Source: Symsagittifera roscoffensis (lineage: Eukaryota > Xenacoelomorpha > Acoela > Convolutidae). From it: DNA of 64,000 nt. Below the pieces are notes generated by a model. It did no database searches. It was not told the origin of the DNA and saw only the letters and a program-made list of their open reading frames with translations. Below, one piece after another: positions 45,900 through 57,434 of this stretch; position 1 is the first letter of the stretch, and every line of letters starts with the position of its first letter. The stretch lies in the NCBI RefSeq assembly GCF_963678635.1, contig NC_087066.1, forward strand, positions 52,406,312 through 52,470,311. Direction: 5' to 3'. The position numbers and the translations under genes are program-made.

Positions 45900-46578
45900 A
45901 AATTTGCAGATATTTAAACATGAAAATAAGCTTGGCTCGCATTTTAAATGCGACCCATATGAAACAACGCCAACGAAAAGCATGCGCCGTGAGGTTGAGA
46001 AAGATATGAAGCCTTTTTGTGAGTTAAGGACAACAAAACGTCTTCAAAAAGATGCTAGAAATTAATCAAAGCAAACGTAAACCTTAAAAGTTAGAATATC
46101 AGTTATCAGCCAAACAGAAAAATAAAAAGCAAAACCCATATGCCAGTTGTCTGTAGCAAAACAGCTCAGTTTTTTTTATTTGCATCAGCTATTGAGCAAT
46201 TTCCGTTTTTTGAGGATAACATCTGTTATAGAGCTAATTTACACTCATAGGTAGCCCCTTTTTTGAGGTTCAAACTTTTTCAAGCCTATCGTGAAGTCTA
46301 AAACAATGCCATCACAAAGAGTTCAAAAAAAAACAAACGACTCAGATATTAGTCTTAAGGGTCAATAGAAAAAATTTTAACAGAACAAAAAAGACAATAT
46401 TACGGCTTATCTTGACCTTATTCTAAACAGAAATTTTAAAATTAATTAAGAAAAAAAAAGCAATTTTTTTTTAAACAAAATTCTCCAAATAATTTTATAA
46501 AATTCCGGAAAATTATATAAATCGGTAGCTTGTTAATGTTTGTCGAAAAAAAATTTCGCCGAGAGAAATCAGAGAGAA

Positions 46579-46610
46579 ATTTCTCTCGACCGTTTTTGGT
46601 CGAGAGAAAT
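46579..46610. repeat. 13-bp perfect-stem hairpin
   Basis: ATTTCTCTCGACC and GGTCGAGAGAAAT around the loop gttttt. The arm motif gagagaaat is repeated twice more just upstream (46560-46580). Confidence 0.85.
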
Positions 46611-47324
46611 CAGAGGAAATATGAGTGTTTGCTTTTGAGCGAGATGCTGTGGATTGTTATAACCCAGAATAATATTAAAACAAAAAAGTGCCATTTTCAA
46701 TATATAACTGATCAGATCTGGTAACTAGCTTGTTATATATTAGGCGACTCGTAAAACTTTGAAGGCCTAGGGAATATTGTGTGCTAAGAATATCAGTTCA
46801 AAAAAGACTGTTATGATCGGAGCACTTTTTTAAAAATGCCATTGAAAAAGTTATAAGGAGTTTTTTTAATTTTCACTAATTTTTTGTATTTTTGATTTTT
46901 CAAATTTTCTGTGAGCAGATTGTGTTGATCAGAGATAAAACTCAGATATTGCAATTAATTTGCTTCAAACTAGTCAAATTTGCGGGAGATTAACCTGTTG
47001 TGAAACTAAAACATATGAATTACTTTTTCTTGACGATAACAACTGATTTTGAAATGCAATGAAATGGATTCAAAAGCAATAATTCAAAGTTTTTAATATA
47101 CCCCGCTAATACCTCGCGCGAAGTTAAATTAGCTTATCTAAAAGTGTGCAATGAAATGTTTGCATCACTTCATAGTCTCTCTTCAACGCTCGTCATAACC
47201 TTGCTAAAAACCGAACAATCGCAAATTTCTTATAGTTTGGGAGGGAAATCTTGCCAACTAATTTTTGAATCCAAATCTGCTTTAAAAAAAGTTGATACAA
47301 AAAATGATAAATTTTCTTTGAACT

Positions 47325-47461
47325 GCATATATTTAGAACATAGTTTGAAGATTCTAGACTAGAATTTTGTTCAATTGCATGGAACACTATGATCACAAAG
47401 TTCCATGCAAGAGTATGAAATGCTGGTCCTAGAATCTTCAAATTGTGTTCTGAATATATGC
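47325..47461. repeat. Long inverted repeat, ~61-bp arms, 14-nt loop
   Basis: Arms 47325-47385 and 47400-47461 pair well at both ends (GCATATATT...; TTGCATGGAAC) and across TTTGAAGATTCTAG, with a looser middle. This is a foldback that could form an RNA hairpin of about 137 nt. Confidence 0.8.
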
Positions 47462-47586
47462 TGTGCGGGGAAAATTAATCACTATCATTACGACGCCAGA
47501 CTCGGTTTATAACCAAAAAAAAAACAGTTTTAGGGCCTTGCCTTTAAATTCCAATACAAAAAGATTTCAATGTCTTCACAAAATTC

Positions 47587-47778
47587 AACAAGGCTGCTCG
47601 TATCAAATCAAAGTCAGTATTAAATAGACCAAAGAGCATGCCTCAATCAAATTGGGAACGATTTCAAACACGGACTAATTTTTTGCTGAAGCGTTTGAAA
47701 CAAGTCGAAGTTTGTCTGGAGAAAAAAAACCACGCCGAGCTTAAATATTCCGTATTTTCTTTAAAAATAGTCGGAACT
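47587..47778 (+). repeat. Dispersed repeat R2, internally deleted
   Basis: Both ends are kept (caaggctgctcgtatcaaa; aaatagtcggaac), but about 330 bp of the middle is missing. Confidence 0.7.
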
Positions 47779-48176
47779 ATAACAAATGACTAAAAATTAC
47801 ACAGTTCCAACTATTTTTTTTCAGACATGGAATTCACAGCTATGTGCATATAATAGCAAAATGGTGGGATCGGGGGACATTGTTGTTGGAAAGCCAGAAA
47901 CACTTAGCGTTCTAATGAAACGTTTTTGTAAATTTTGCTTGTAAGAAAGATTTGAAACGAACTTTACATTCACAATAGAGACTCACAAATGAAATCGCTT
48001 ACCATTCATTGGCTCTGAAGCATTTTCATAAAAACATCAATGACTTTCTACTATAATTACAAGATTTAAAATGAAGCTAAATTTGAATATTTCCAGGACA
48101 ATTATTTACAAGTTGTGGTCTAAATAATCTCGCTTTGATGTTTTCTGACTACGCTGCACGACTTTATTGGTCATTC

Positions 48177-48476
48177 TTAGACACCTTTGGAACCTTCATA
48201 AGCTTCATTTTCGCCAAAAACGGTGGCTTGTTGGTTCCACATTTCGGAATAGATGCTTCCAGAGGTGTCTATCAATTCTTGATGAGTTCCTCGCTCAACT
48301 ATGACCCCGTCTTTGAGGACCATGATCATGTCCGCATTGACCACAGTGGACAATCTGTGGGCTACTACCAGAGTGGTCCTGTCTTTGCTGACGTCATCAA
48401 GTGCACTCTGGATATTTCTTTCTGTCTGAGTGTCCAGGGCAGAAGTGGCCTCGTCCAACAGAATTATTTTAGGAGC
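48177..48476 (-). CDS. ABC gene terminal exon
   Basis: After TTTTTAG. Begins [15 protein letters not shown] (Walker B, D-loop), then [28 protein letters not shown], a 25-residue tail and TAA at 48177-48179. Missing from copy B. Confidence 0.95.
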   Translation of the reverse strand, partial: APKIILLDEATSALDTQTERNIQSALDDVSKDRTTLVVAHRLSTVVNADMIMVLKDGVIVERGTHQELIDTSGSIYSEMWNQQATVFGENEAYEGSKGV

Positions 48477-50486
48477 CTAAAAATAACTTCTAAAAATTTT
48501 TAAGGACGATCAAAAATCGGATGAAAGTCTCAAAAAGACTTTAATGTAAGGGTCGACCATGAAACTTGTATGACCTTGAGAATAGTTCTGGCGATTGCCA
48601 CCCGTTGTTTCTCTCCCCCACTAAGCTTCTGCCCCTTTTCGCCGACCCTGGTCTCGTAACCGTCTGGGAATGTGTGGATGATCCTCTCGTGGATGTCGGC
48701 TCTTTCGGCTGCCACCTTCATTTCCTCCTCGCTTGCATCTGGCCTTCCGTAGTGGATGTTGTAGCTGGATACAAAACGAACAAGAATGGTCGTTTGCATG
48801 CAGGTAGCACTACTGATAGTTTCGGCCACAATGATACACGAAAAGAAGTCGAAAACCGAGAAGAAACGTTGGATACTTTTTCATTGCATTTTTTGGTTCA
48901 TAGCTCTAATGAAATACATTTTTTTGAAAATTTCTTCAAAAGCGGTGAATTAAAACTAACATCATGAGTGGTAGAATGAGTTGTGATTATAGCTGAATTA
49001 ACATTAGCATTGAAAGTAGAATTTATGTTTGAGATCAACTTCTATTCAGAAATTGTCCAATTTATTTCGAAATCGGAAACTTTCAGATCTTTTTTAGACC
49101 CTAAGAGAACAAAGTTGAAGTTTTTCAGAATCGGAATCACGAATGATAGGGCTCCAATATTATATTGCACTTAACGGCTCTTTTTCCTCCCCCCCCCCCC
49201 CCCCCACACACACCTCACATATACATCAATTTTTGAAGTAACAAGGGGTTTTACAAGGTTAAGTATGAAGATCAAATATGTTTGTCATAGCCTAATTAGT
49301 CCGCATACCAAATTTTGTAACAATCCCATGATGTGAACAAAATTTTACTTTTAAAATTTCGCAGGTGGGGGGGGGGAAGGAAAAAGAGCCCACTTAACTC
49401 CCTACGAGTTTTCTCAGAGGAGGCAAGATTTGACTGGAAAAAAATTGAACTGACCTATTTCGGTTTATTTTCTTCCCATTTTTCGGTAGCGTAGTCTCCT
49501 TTTGGCAACCAAAAGGTTGGTGGTTTGAGGCAGGGGCGGATATTTCCGTGGGAGGGGGTGGGGTGAACCCAATGCCAGAAAAACAAACAAAAACTATTCA
49601 CAAAACGCAAAAAAAAACCATAACCATATTATTCCTAGCCCGTGAACAACAGCGGATTTGCGAAAAAAATCTAATTTGATCTGTCGTTTTTTTTTGCGGA
49701 TAAATATTTTTAAGTTGAAAATCATCAGCGACAGCTCTTAACTGCGAATAAGGCGGAAAAATGATTCACAAGTAAGATCCTACTAGTGCCGAATGTAGGC
49801 GCAAAAAAGCGACAACAATACTGTCGCAACAATTTTTTCAAGATGATTCAACATGACTCACCCATATTTTCAGCATGACTCACCCAATTTCTTCAATATG
49901 ACTCACCCAAAATTTTCAAAATGACTCACCCAGTATTTTTAACATGACTCACCCAATTTTTTCAATATGAAAAACCCAATATGGTTATTTTTCCTTTCCC
50001 CCCCCCCACCTGCAATTTTTGATCTTTTAAATTACTGTTCACCTTGTCCAATTGTCATGAAAATTGACATGCGGACTAATTAGGCCATGACAAACCTATT
50101 TGGTCATCATAATTAAACTTATAAAACCACTCGTTAGACCATAAAATTCATGTTGGTGTGAGGTAGGGGGGGGAAGGAAAAAGAGCTCCCAATATTTTAA
50201 ACATGACTCACCCAATTTTTTTAAAATGACTCACCCAATTTTTTCAATATGACTCACCCAATTTTTTCAACATGACTCACCCGATTGTGTCACTGAACAG
50301 AACAGTGTCCTGCGGAACGACCCCGATGCTCTTGCGGAGACTATGCTGGGTCACTTTTGAGATGTCCTGTCCGTCTATTGAAATGCACCCGCCTTGGATA
50401 TCGTAGAAGCGGAACACCAGCCGGATCAAAGTACTCTTCCCAGACCCAGACGGACCAACCACTGCAACAGTTTTTCCCGCTGGAAC
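48177..50486 (-). CDS. ABCB6/ATM1-like half ABC transporter, C-terminal exons
   Basis: Three minus-strand exons (50281-50486, 48575-48764, 48177-48476) join in phase to give a nucleotide-binding domain of about 231 residues and a stop. All motifs are intact: Walker [11 protein letters not shown]-loop VVPQDTVLF, signature LSGGEKQ, Walker [13 protein letters not shown]-loop VVAHRLSTV. The wording [12 protein letters not shown] and [10 protein letters not shown] is most like ABCB6/ABCB7-type heavy-metal or mitochondrial exporters, which pump porphyrins, glutathione conjugates or Fe-S precursors using ATP. The membrane domain is not in the window and should lie at higher coordinates, so the large duplication may interrupt the gene. 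Confidence 0.9.
48575..48764 (-). CDS. ABC gene signature exon (copy A)
   Basis: After TATCCAG. Encodes [33 protein letters not shown] and the signature [17 protein letters not shown]. The phase-correct donor is AAG|GTCATA, a weak 5' splice site. Confidence 0.92.
49176..49390. mobile_element. hAT-like MITE (215 bp)
   Basis: Perfect 12-bp inverted ends GGCTCTTTTTCC / GGAAAAAGAGCC and a perfect 8-bp target duplication cacttaac (49168-49175, 49391-49398). The duplicated locus at about 56440-56455 has the uninterrupted site. Lies in the intron between signature and Walker-A exons. Interior has poly-C/CA and poly-G next to the ends. Confidence 0.92.
49862..50280 (-). repeat. Splice-donor minisatellite, copy A (about 10 units)
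   Basis: On the coding strand units of ~23 bp contain GGGTGAGTCAT, i.e. a consensus donor G|GTGAGT, beginning exactly at the exon boundary 50281. About 5 units plus one mutated unit lie beyond the MITE and 4 lie next to the exon. Confidence 0.92.
49983..50187. mobile_element. hAT-like MITE inside the splice-donor array
   Basis: Same family, opposite orientation: ends GGTTATTTTTCC / GGAAAAAGAGCT (9 of 12 pair). Target duplication cccaatat at 49975-49982 and 50188-50195 splits one array unit. Absent from copy B. Confidence 0.88.
50281..50486 (-). CDS. ABC gene Walker-A exon (copy A, intact)
   Basis: After TTTTACAG on the minus strand. Encodes [36 protein letters not shown] and [13 protein letters not shown]. 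Ends in phase 2 at GG|GTGAGTCATG. The donor sequence is the first unit of a tandem array (49862-50280). Confidence 0.95.
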
Positions 50487-51082
50487 CTGTAAAATATGAG
50501 CAAAACTATATTAGGCAAATTGAGACAAGGCAAATTGAGACCAAACTTTTTTTTTGTATGGCATGTTTATGTATGCCTTGATCAATGTCTGATAAATTAT
50601 AAATTCAATTTTTAAAAGTAACCATCTTTGAAAATGTTTGCCAAAATTTAAAAGTTTGATACTTTCGTTATATTATATGCGTAAGACAGAGTTACTAGAT
50701 TTCAGGCCGTTTCCAATGCAATTATAATGCAAGACGGTCAAACCATTGTTTACTCAACTTTGAGTAACCAGTATTTTGTCACTTGAGTTCGGTTACGAAC
50801 ACAATCAAAACATTTGGAGAAATTGAAATGTAAAAATTCAACATTTTTATTTTTTATGGAAAAATGGTATTCATACAATTTCCATATGTGAAAAATCATT
50901 AATCATAGACCGTTCATGCAATTTTCTGTACTTATGGAATTGCATGAAAAGTGTATGACTAGTGTTTTGTTATATATAAAAATTATCGGATTAGCATTTT
51001 TGGTCAAGTTGGGCTTCATTCAATTGTTTTTTTTTCTTGTCATTTTTTGTTTGCAGTTTTTTTTAGCTTGATTCAAAGTTCA

Positions 51083-51220
51083 GGTTGCAGCATTTTTAGT
51101 GGCTGCATTTTTGGTTGCTGCATTTTAAAATTGCTGCATTTTTCGTTGCTGCATTATAAAGGTTGCTGCATATTTGAGTAAAGATTGCTGCATTATCTAG
51201 GTTGCTGCATTTTTGAGTAA
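51083..51220. repeat. TTGCTGCATTTT minisatellite, copy A
   Basis: About eight units of ggttgctgcattttt and variants. Confidence 0.85.
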
Positions 51221-51489
51221 AACCAGTCCAATTTTCATTTACATTTTTTATCATTTGAGGGTGTTATAACCGAAAATACCCATAGTTTGTAGCAAAGAAA
51301 TATGCGGCGGTCACGAAAGTGGCACCGGTCGTGGTAACTTTTGCTAAGATCGTATCAATTGCGAACACTTTTTCTTCGCTCGCGCCGTTCGCGGAAATGT
51401 TCTTTTTTCGAACGTTCCAGTTGTGGGTTTTATAGTGGAGATTTTTCCCCGGCAACAATACAGTTTGAGTTTTATTAAAAAAATTCCCC

Positions 51490-51557
51490 AAAAATGGCTA
51501 GTTACCCACCCCGCGCACAAATGTTCCGTTACTTTCGTATCGAAAGTCGGAACAATA
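51490..51557 (+). repeat. Dispersed repeat R2, 3'-end fragment
   Basis: atggctagttacccaccccg to aaagtcggaacaa. The same fragment is in copy B at about 59452-59517. Confidence 0.7.
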
Positions 51558-51869
51558 AGCTTTCAAATTTTCTAACAAAACTGTTGAGAAATTGAATCAC
51601 TAGCAATTTCGTCGTAATAAAATCTAGTTTGATCAAAAAAGTCAGTGTAAAAAGATTCCACATTTTGTCAGCGAAATCCGTAAAAATTTAGTACTATCCG
51701 CAAGGGATTATTGTGCGTTTTGTTACGGTAGTACACATTGGCATAAACATTATAGATAGTTGGGTAAAATTGATTTAAGCAAGTTATCCCAAAACAAATC
51801 AAAAGATGCTAAGACTTGTAAACCTCGAAACTTTAATTTTGTCAATGATTCGTGAATTAATTTTTGAAA

Positions 51870-52690
51870 GTTTTAGCGGTTACAAATCACTGGTAGAGAA
51901 CATAAAGCAGTGAATTTTTGAATGGAATGTTTCGGTCTTCTATCATTTTTGTAAGGTGCAAATAGTCCCAAATACCTAACCTTTTGACAAAAACACTCAA
52001 GAGAAATGAAAAGTTCATCCTCGAATTTTGCATGATGGAAAAATGGTTGTCATGTCCTGCCTGAAACACTTACAACTTGGCTCTGAGAGGTCTTAGGTGG
52101 TTTTTGAGACCATCATAGGGATCATGTCTGAGACTTTTCTGGGTGATGTCGGTCAAGTTATAGCCGAGGTGAAGAATGCTTGGCCGTAGAATTCACTTGG
52201 TGGTGTTGACGCCGTGAAATTTACACTCTTCATTTTGGCACTAATTTGACCGACATTCTCCAGAAAAAGTTTGTGGTGGAAGTCCATGGTGATCTCAAAA
52301 ATTAAAATTATTTAATTTACAGCACTTTTGTATCGCACCTGAAATCCTAGCTACTTCTTTAGAGGTTTTTTTATTTTGTTTTGACATTCGTCAATAAAAG
52401 CCCGTCGTTTGATTTGAAGCAGACACCAAACCAATGGAGTTTTTGATTCACCAAATAATCCGAAAATAACGTCAGCTTGATGAAAAACTTCCGACGGTGA
52501 TTTCAAAAGTCCATCGGAAGCAATTTTTCTACGTTTCGAAGGCGCGTTCAATTGACTCTCTCAAACCCCCCTCTCTGTCGATGTTCAACAAAAAAATTCC
52601 GTCCTGCGTTTCCACCCATTCATCTCCGACTCTTAAAGATTCGATGTTTTAAGGCATTTTTGACTTGTTTGTGTATCATTGACAATACAG
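51870..52690 (-). pseudogene. Mutator-like (MULE) transposase relic, copy A
   Basis: The minus strand reads WVETQDGIFLLNIDREGG, KIASDGLLKSPSEVFHQ, FGLFGESKTPLVWCLLQIK and AFIDECQNKIKK, fitting the MULE transposase core (ADG, F.Q, PLV..LL..K). Further on IFPSCKIRG is followed by TFHF, fitting the family's FP..KIRGC.FHF block, but stops replace several residues. One extra base in a C/T run (near 52545) breaks the frame relative to copy B. Confidence 0.65.
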
Positions 52691-52804
52691 TGTCAGTTTT
52701 TTATATCCGGAACCAGGAAGGATGTATTTCACTGGTTCCGGCTAAAATTTTGAATTTCACGGAGAAATAGTTGAAAAACTGTTTTGCTCAAAATTGCTCC
52801 AAAA

Positions 52805-53250
52805 ACATGCAACTTCACGTAATCCACAACAAAAAATGCGCAATCCAGAACAGTTTGTGTAATCCACAAACAAATAACATTTCTTTGTGTTTAGTCAGCT
52901 TAAGCTGTCGTGGAAATAGCAACTGCAAGGGAAACCACAAATTGTAAACAGAATCTGCAAACTGTAAGCGGAAACCGCAAATTGTAAGCGGATTCAGCAA
53001 ATTGTAAGCAGAACTGCAGATTGTGAGCGGAACCCGCATCAATTGGCGGAATCCGTTTGCATTAGTTTTGCAGAATCCGGAACAACTAGAAACTCTAGAT
53101 CGACGCGGAATTCGCAACATTAATAACGTGCCGACAATTATTACGCAACAAAAATTTGTGCGCGGAATCCACGGAAATTTTGTAAGGTGAATCTACTTAC
53201 TTGTTGACCTTGTTTGAAGACTTGTATCTGGATTCCAGTGACCTATAGAC
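52805..53250. repeat. Palindromic GCGGATTCCGC-type minisatellite, copy A
   Basis: Units such as attgtaagcggattcagcaa repeat every ~21 bp, with flanking sequence like that of 36191-36787. Right end about 53273 (gcacaggttggcctcgtaat). Confidence 0.85.
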
Positions 53251-54477
53251 ACCAAATTAACCACCTATCCCGTGCACAGGTTGGCCTCGTAATTTCACTT
53301 TTATTGCATATCAGATAAACAAAATTTGTATTTTGAACCTCGAATTTTGTTCACTTACGGACGCTGCGTGTCTCGAGATGTTCCAAAAAATTTGCATGAT
53401 AGCTGTTGGTGTTCTACATCATTGGACCTAAATTTTTACCGCTGCCTCATAGTGTTAAAAATAAACCTTTGAAGTTTTTTCCTTGAAATGAAACAAATCT
53501 CAAAAACTCCAAACAATTAGCAACATGCTGGTTGCTTCAAGCTCGATTTTTTCTCAATAAGAAAAGCAAAACCGCAAGTCAAATACGCGACCTCGGAGTC
53601 CAACAAACCGTGCCGAAGAGCTCAGGTTTTAATACAATTTGAAGTGCAGTTGCAGGACTGAAATTTTGAGGCTGAAAAACAATTTACAGTCGAACGCAAA
53701 ATCAAAACTTACCTAATTTTGGTCGAGAAGCGGAAACATAGAAACAATCGGTTTAAAGGTCTAAAACTAATAGAGCATTGCGCGAGCACAGTCGAAATTG
53801 GGTTTTCTGTTTTTTGATCAAGTAAATTGAAATACACCGAGACAGTCGGAACCCGCCATTAATTTATCTAGTCGGCCAAAATATATTAAACTCGGTTCGA
53901 GAAAGCCAAAGCAAAAGTCAAGAATTTCGAACTTGGTATCGCTTTTTTGTAAAAGTTGAGCATAAACTAAAACAAAATTCAGAATTTGAGAATGGTCTAA
54001 GCTACACTATGAATGACAAGTGAACATGTCTTCACCTTTGATTGCTGATTGCACGTGAGTTAGCCAATATTGTTTTCATACAATGCAAAAAACTTCTGAG
54101 ATTATCGTATTGGTTTGAAACTATTTGAAACTATTTATTTCAATTATATTCTATTTCCCTGTAAAATATTAATTACTTAACAATCATGATCCATGAATAA
54201 ATCTTAATCTAGATCCGTAAACCTGAAACCCTAGTGGTTCAGAGAATTGATAAAGATTGAAATCTGTTGCTTTTTTTCTCTCCTCTAATCGCAGTAAACT
54301 AGTATATCTCTAGATCTATTGATACTAGGAAATATAAGAGTAAGACTAGGATTGGTATTGGACTAAGGAGTTGCACGAACTTATCCCGCCAGAAATAAGA
54401 TAGGGTGACGAAAAGATGGTGTACCTTATCTGAAAATACTGAATGAGTGAGCCACCCCAGGCGTAAACTGAATAGTT

Positions 54478-54650
54478 AATTCATGAAAAACTATTATTGT
54501 TTAATTCATGATTGTTAATTCATGAAAAACTATGATTGTTCAATTCATGATTTTTAATTCATGAAAAACTATGAATGTTTCATTCAGCATTGCTACTTCA
54601 TGAAAAACTATGGGTGTTTCATTCAGGATTTTTAATTCATGAAAAACTAT
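54478..54650. repeat. ATTCATGAAAAACTATG minisatellite, copy A
   Basis: About five units of ttaattcatgaaaaactatg, each with the palindrome TTCATGAA. Confidence 0.85.
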
Positions 54651-55857
54651 AGGATGGAAAAATTTAGGATGGACAGAAACCTACAAACCTGCTTGAAGTA
54701 TCGGCAAAGTTTTCGAAAGAGTTACTAGCAAGATTCGGTAGCTAGCGACAGGCTAAAAATTTTTTACGCCTGAAGACAGGATCCATCACCTCAGGGCTAG
54801 CTACCAGAGAGCTAGCAAGAGAACGACTCTATCCACAACAACATTTACTATAAATCTGAAACAAAAACAAAATATTAAGAAACATCTAGAATCGTTAAAG
54901 ATTCGCGAACAAATTTTTGACAAGGACACGAAAATATTGGAAATAAAGAGATATTTCTTAGAACAAGAATGAAAAGTTAAAGAATTGTAGAGCCTCAGAT
55001 GAGACAAAATTCTTTCACGATACTATAGAAAGAAAATCAAAACCAATGAACTTAAAAGTTTCCAGATTTTTTCCAATATTAGCCGATGCGGGTTTATTTT
55101 GTACAATTATTGAATTCTTGGATTTCCTGGAAAGACACCTAGCAAATGTTTAGGCCTGATTGTCAAAGGTGGTTTTTGAAGGTGATAAATTTTCTTAAAC
55201 AATCCGACAATTCAAGTTTTCCGTCACTTTGGTAATATGAAAACTGTAGGTTAAAAAACTTCATTTTCAAAAGTTTCAAACTATATTCCAGTCTTCCTGA
55301 CAGGGTTCGTGGATGTTTCCTTTCAGGAAGCCAAGAATAACCCTGAACTCTGAAACAATCATGGCAGGAAGTCCTAGTTTTTCTCTCTGGCTACTTAAAC
55401 CCGGGTATCGAATACTAAAAATCACACACAGACTATCGATTTTACCCTCCTGCAATGAAGTACAAAGTTTGCTCTGAAGTACAAAGCTCGCATCTGCTTA
55501 AGCAATGAAGATTGCTTTTTATAGAAGTGCAATTTCTTCTCTAAATGCCACAAGACAAGGGCGTGATATTCAAGTATTCATCCATCCATAAAATGACAGC
55601 TCTTATTTATTTCTCCGATTCAAAGTTTTCTGAAATAAGAATATTTTTATATGTCGACCAAGTTGATTTTAAGAGCTCTACGAAAAATTATAAAATCCCT
55701 TTTTGATCTGCAGACAATTTTTTTAATTTTTTTGAAAAATGCAGTTTTTGGGTCTTTTCGGAAAACATTTATGAAAAGTTTTTGTAAATTTTGCTTGTAA
55801 ACAAACTTTACATTCACAAGAGAGAGTCACAAATGAAATTGCTTACCATTGTATGAC

Positions 55858-56037
55858 CTTGAGAATAGTTCTGGTGATTGCCACCCGTTGTTTCTCTCCC
55901 CCACTAAGCTTCTGCCCCTTTTCGCCCACCCTGGTCTCGTACCCGTCTGGATGATCTTCTCGTGGATGTCGGCTCTTTCGACTGCCACCTTCATTTCCTC
56001 CTCGCTTGCAGCTAGCCTTCCGTAGTGGATGTTGTAG
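55858..56037 (-). pseudogene. ABC signature exon, copy B, frameshifted
   Basis: About 10 bp are missing relative to copy A (near 55950), shifting the frame before LSGGEKQ. The rest of the nucleotide sequence is well kept. The flank has a strong alternative donor (CAATG|GTAAGC). Confidence 0.9.
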
Positions 56038-56984
56038 CTTGATACAAAACGAACAAGAATGGTCATTTGCATGCAAGTAGCACTATTGATAATTTCGGCT
56101 ACAATGATACATGAAAAGAAGTCGAAAACCGAGAAGAAACGTTGGATACTTTTTCAAAGCATTTTTTGGTTCATAACTCTAATGAATTACATGTTTTTGA
56201 AAAGTTCTTCAAAAGCGGTGAATTAAAACTGACATCATGAGTGGTAGAATGAATTGTGATGATAGCTAAAATAACGTTTGCATTGAAAGTAAAATTTATG
56301 ATTGAGATCAGCTTTTATTCAGAAATTGACCAATTTATTTCGAAATCGGAAAATTTCAGACCTTTTTTAGACCCTAAGAGAACAGACTTGAAATCTTTCA
56401 GAATCGGAATCACGAATGATAGGGCTCTAATATGATTTTGCACTTAACTCCCTACGAGTTTCTCAGAGGAGGCAAGATTTGACTGGAAAAAAATTGAACT
56501 GACCTATACCTTTATTTTCTTCCCATTTTTCGGTAGCGAATTCTCCTTTTGGCAACCAAAAGGTTGGTGGTTTGAGGCATGGGCGGATATTTTTGTGGGA
56601 GGGGGTAGGGTGAATTTTCAAAAAGTGTTCGGAAATTTTTCTGGCCAATTTTTCAAGTCGAGTAAATTGATCCGTGCTTATTACATAAAGGCGAGACAAA
56701 CTTTACCCAATACCAGAAAAACAAACAAAAATTATTTACAAAACGCAAAAATAACTATAACCATATTATTCCTAACCCATGAACAACAGCGGATTTGCAA
56801 AAAAAAATCTAATTTGATCTGTCGTTTTTTTGCGGATAAATATTTTTAAGTTGAAAATCATCAGCGACAGCTCTTAACTGCGAATAAGGCAGAAAAATGA
56901 TTCACAAGTAAGATCCTACTAGTGCCGAATGTAGGCGCAAAAAAGCGACAACAATACTGTTGCAACAATTTTTTCAACATGATT

Positions 56985-57434
56985 CAACATGACTCACCCC
57001 ATATTTTCAACATGAATCACCCAATTTTTTCAATATGACTCACCCAATTTCTTCAATATGACTCACCCGATGTTTTCACCATGATTCACCCAATTTCTTC
57101 AGTATGACTCACCCGATGTTTTCAACATGACTCACCCATTTTTTTCGAAATGACTCACCCGATGTTTTCAACATGACTCACCCAGTTTTTTCAAAATGAC
57201 TCACCCGATGTTTTCAACATGACTCACCCAATTTCTTCAATATGACTCACCCGATGTTTTCAACATGACTCACCCAATTTCTTCAATATGACTCACCCGA
57301 TGTTTTTACCATGACTCACCCAATTTCTTCAATATGACTCACCCAAATTTTTCAAAATGACTCACCCAGTATTTTTAACATGACTCACCCAATTTTTTCA
57401 ATATGACTCACCCAAAAACTTCAACATGACTCAC
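56985..57434 (-). repeat. Splice-donor minisatellite, copy B (about 20 units)
   Basis: The same unit, about twice as many. In the middle, units with CATCGGGTGAGTC alternate with AATTGGGTGAGTC, giving a 46-bp higher-order repeat. The CATCGGG variant resembles the exon end AATCGGG. Confidence 0.92.

Larger units (their letters stand above)
43416..48176. other. Spacer between convergent genes
   Basis: No gene supported. Holds three R2 copies, a MITE-like end at about 43640-43690 (ggagaggtaaaagagcc) and two strong hairpins (46579-46610, 47325-47461). Confidence 0.6.
47900..55770. repeat. Segmental duplication, copy A
   Basis: Aligns in order with 55770-64000: 47925-48005 with 55782-55853, the signature exon, the splice-donor array, the Walker-A exon, the intron minisatellites, the MULE relic and the later low-complexity arrays. 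Copy A keeps the terminal ABC exon (48177-48476), which copy B has lost. Confidence 0.9.
50487..55770 (-). other. Intron or spacer upstream of the ABC exons (copy A)
   Basis: Apart from the minisatellites, the R2 end and the MULE relic listed, no coding sequence was recognised. No ABC membrane-domain exon was seen. Confidence 0.55.

Noticed and set aside
51870-52070. Alternative genetic code, since stops replace conserved residues in the MULE block
   Set aside because: Host exons read normally with standard stops, and different stop codons replace different residues, which fits decay.
52815-53120. Conserved 101-codon ORF in both duplication copies
   Set aside because: It spans the palindromic minisatellite; conservation reflects the recent duplication, not coding.
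56985-57434. CRISPR-like array
   Set aside because: Eukaryotic intron; there are no unique spacers, only a degenerate 23-bp tandem repeat.
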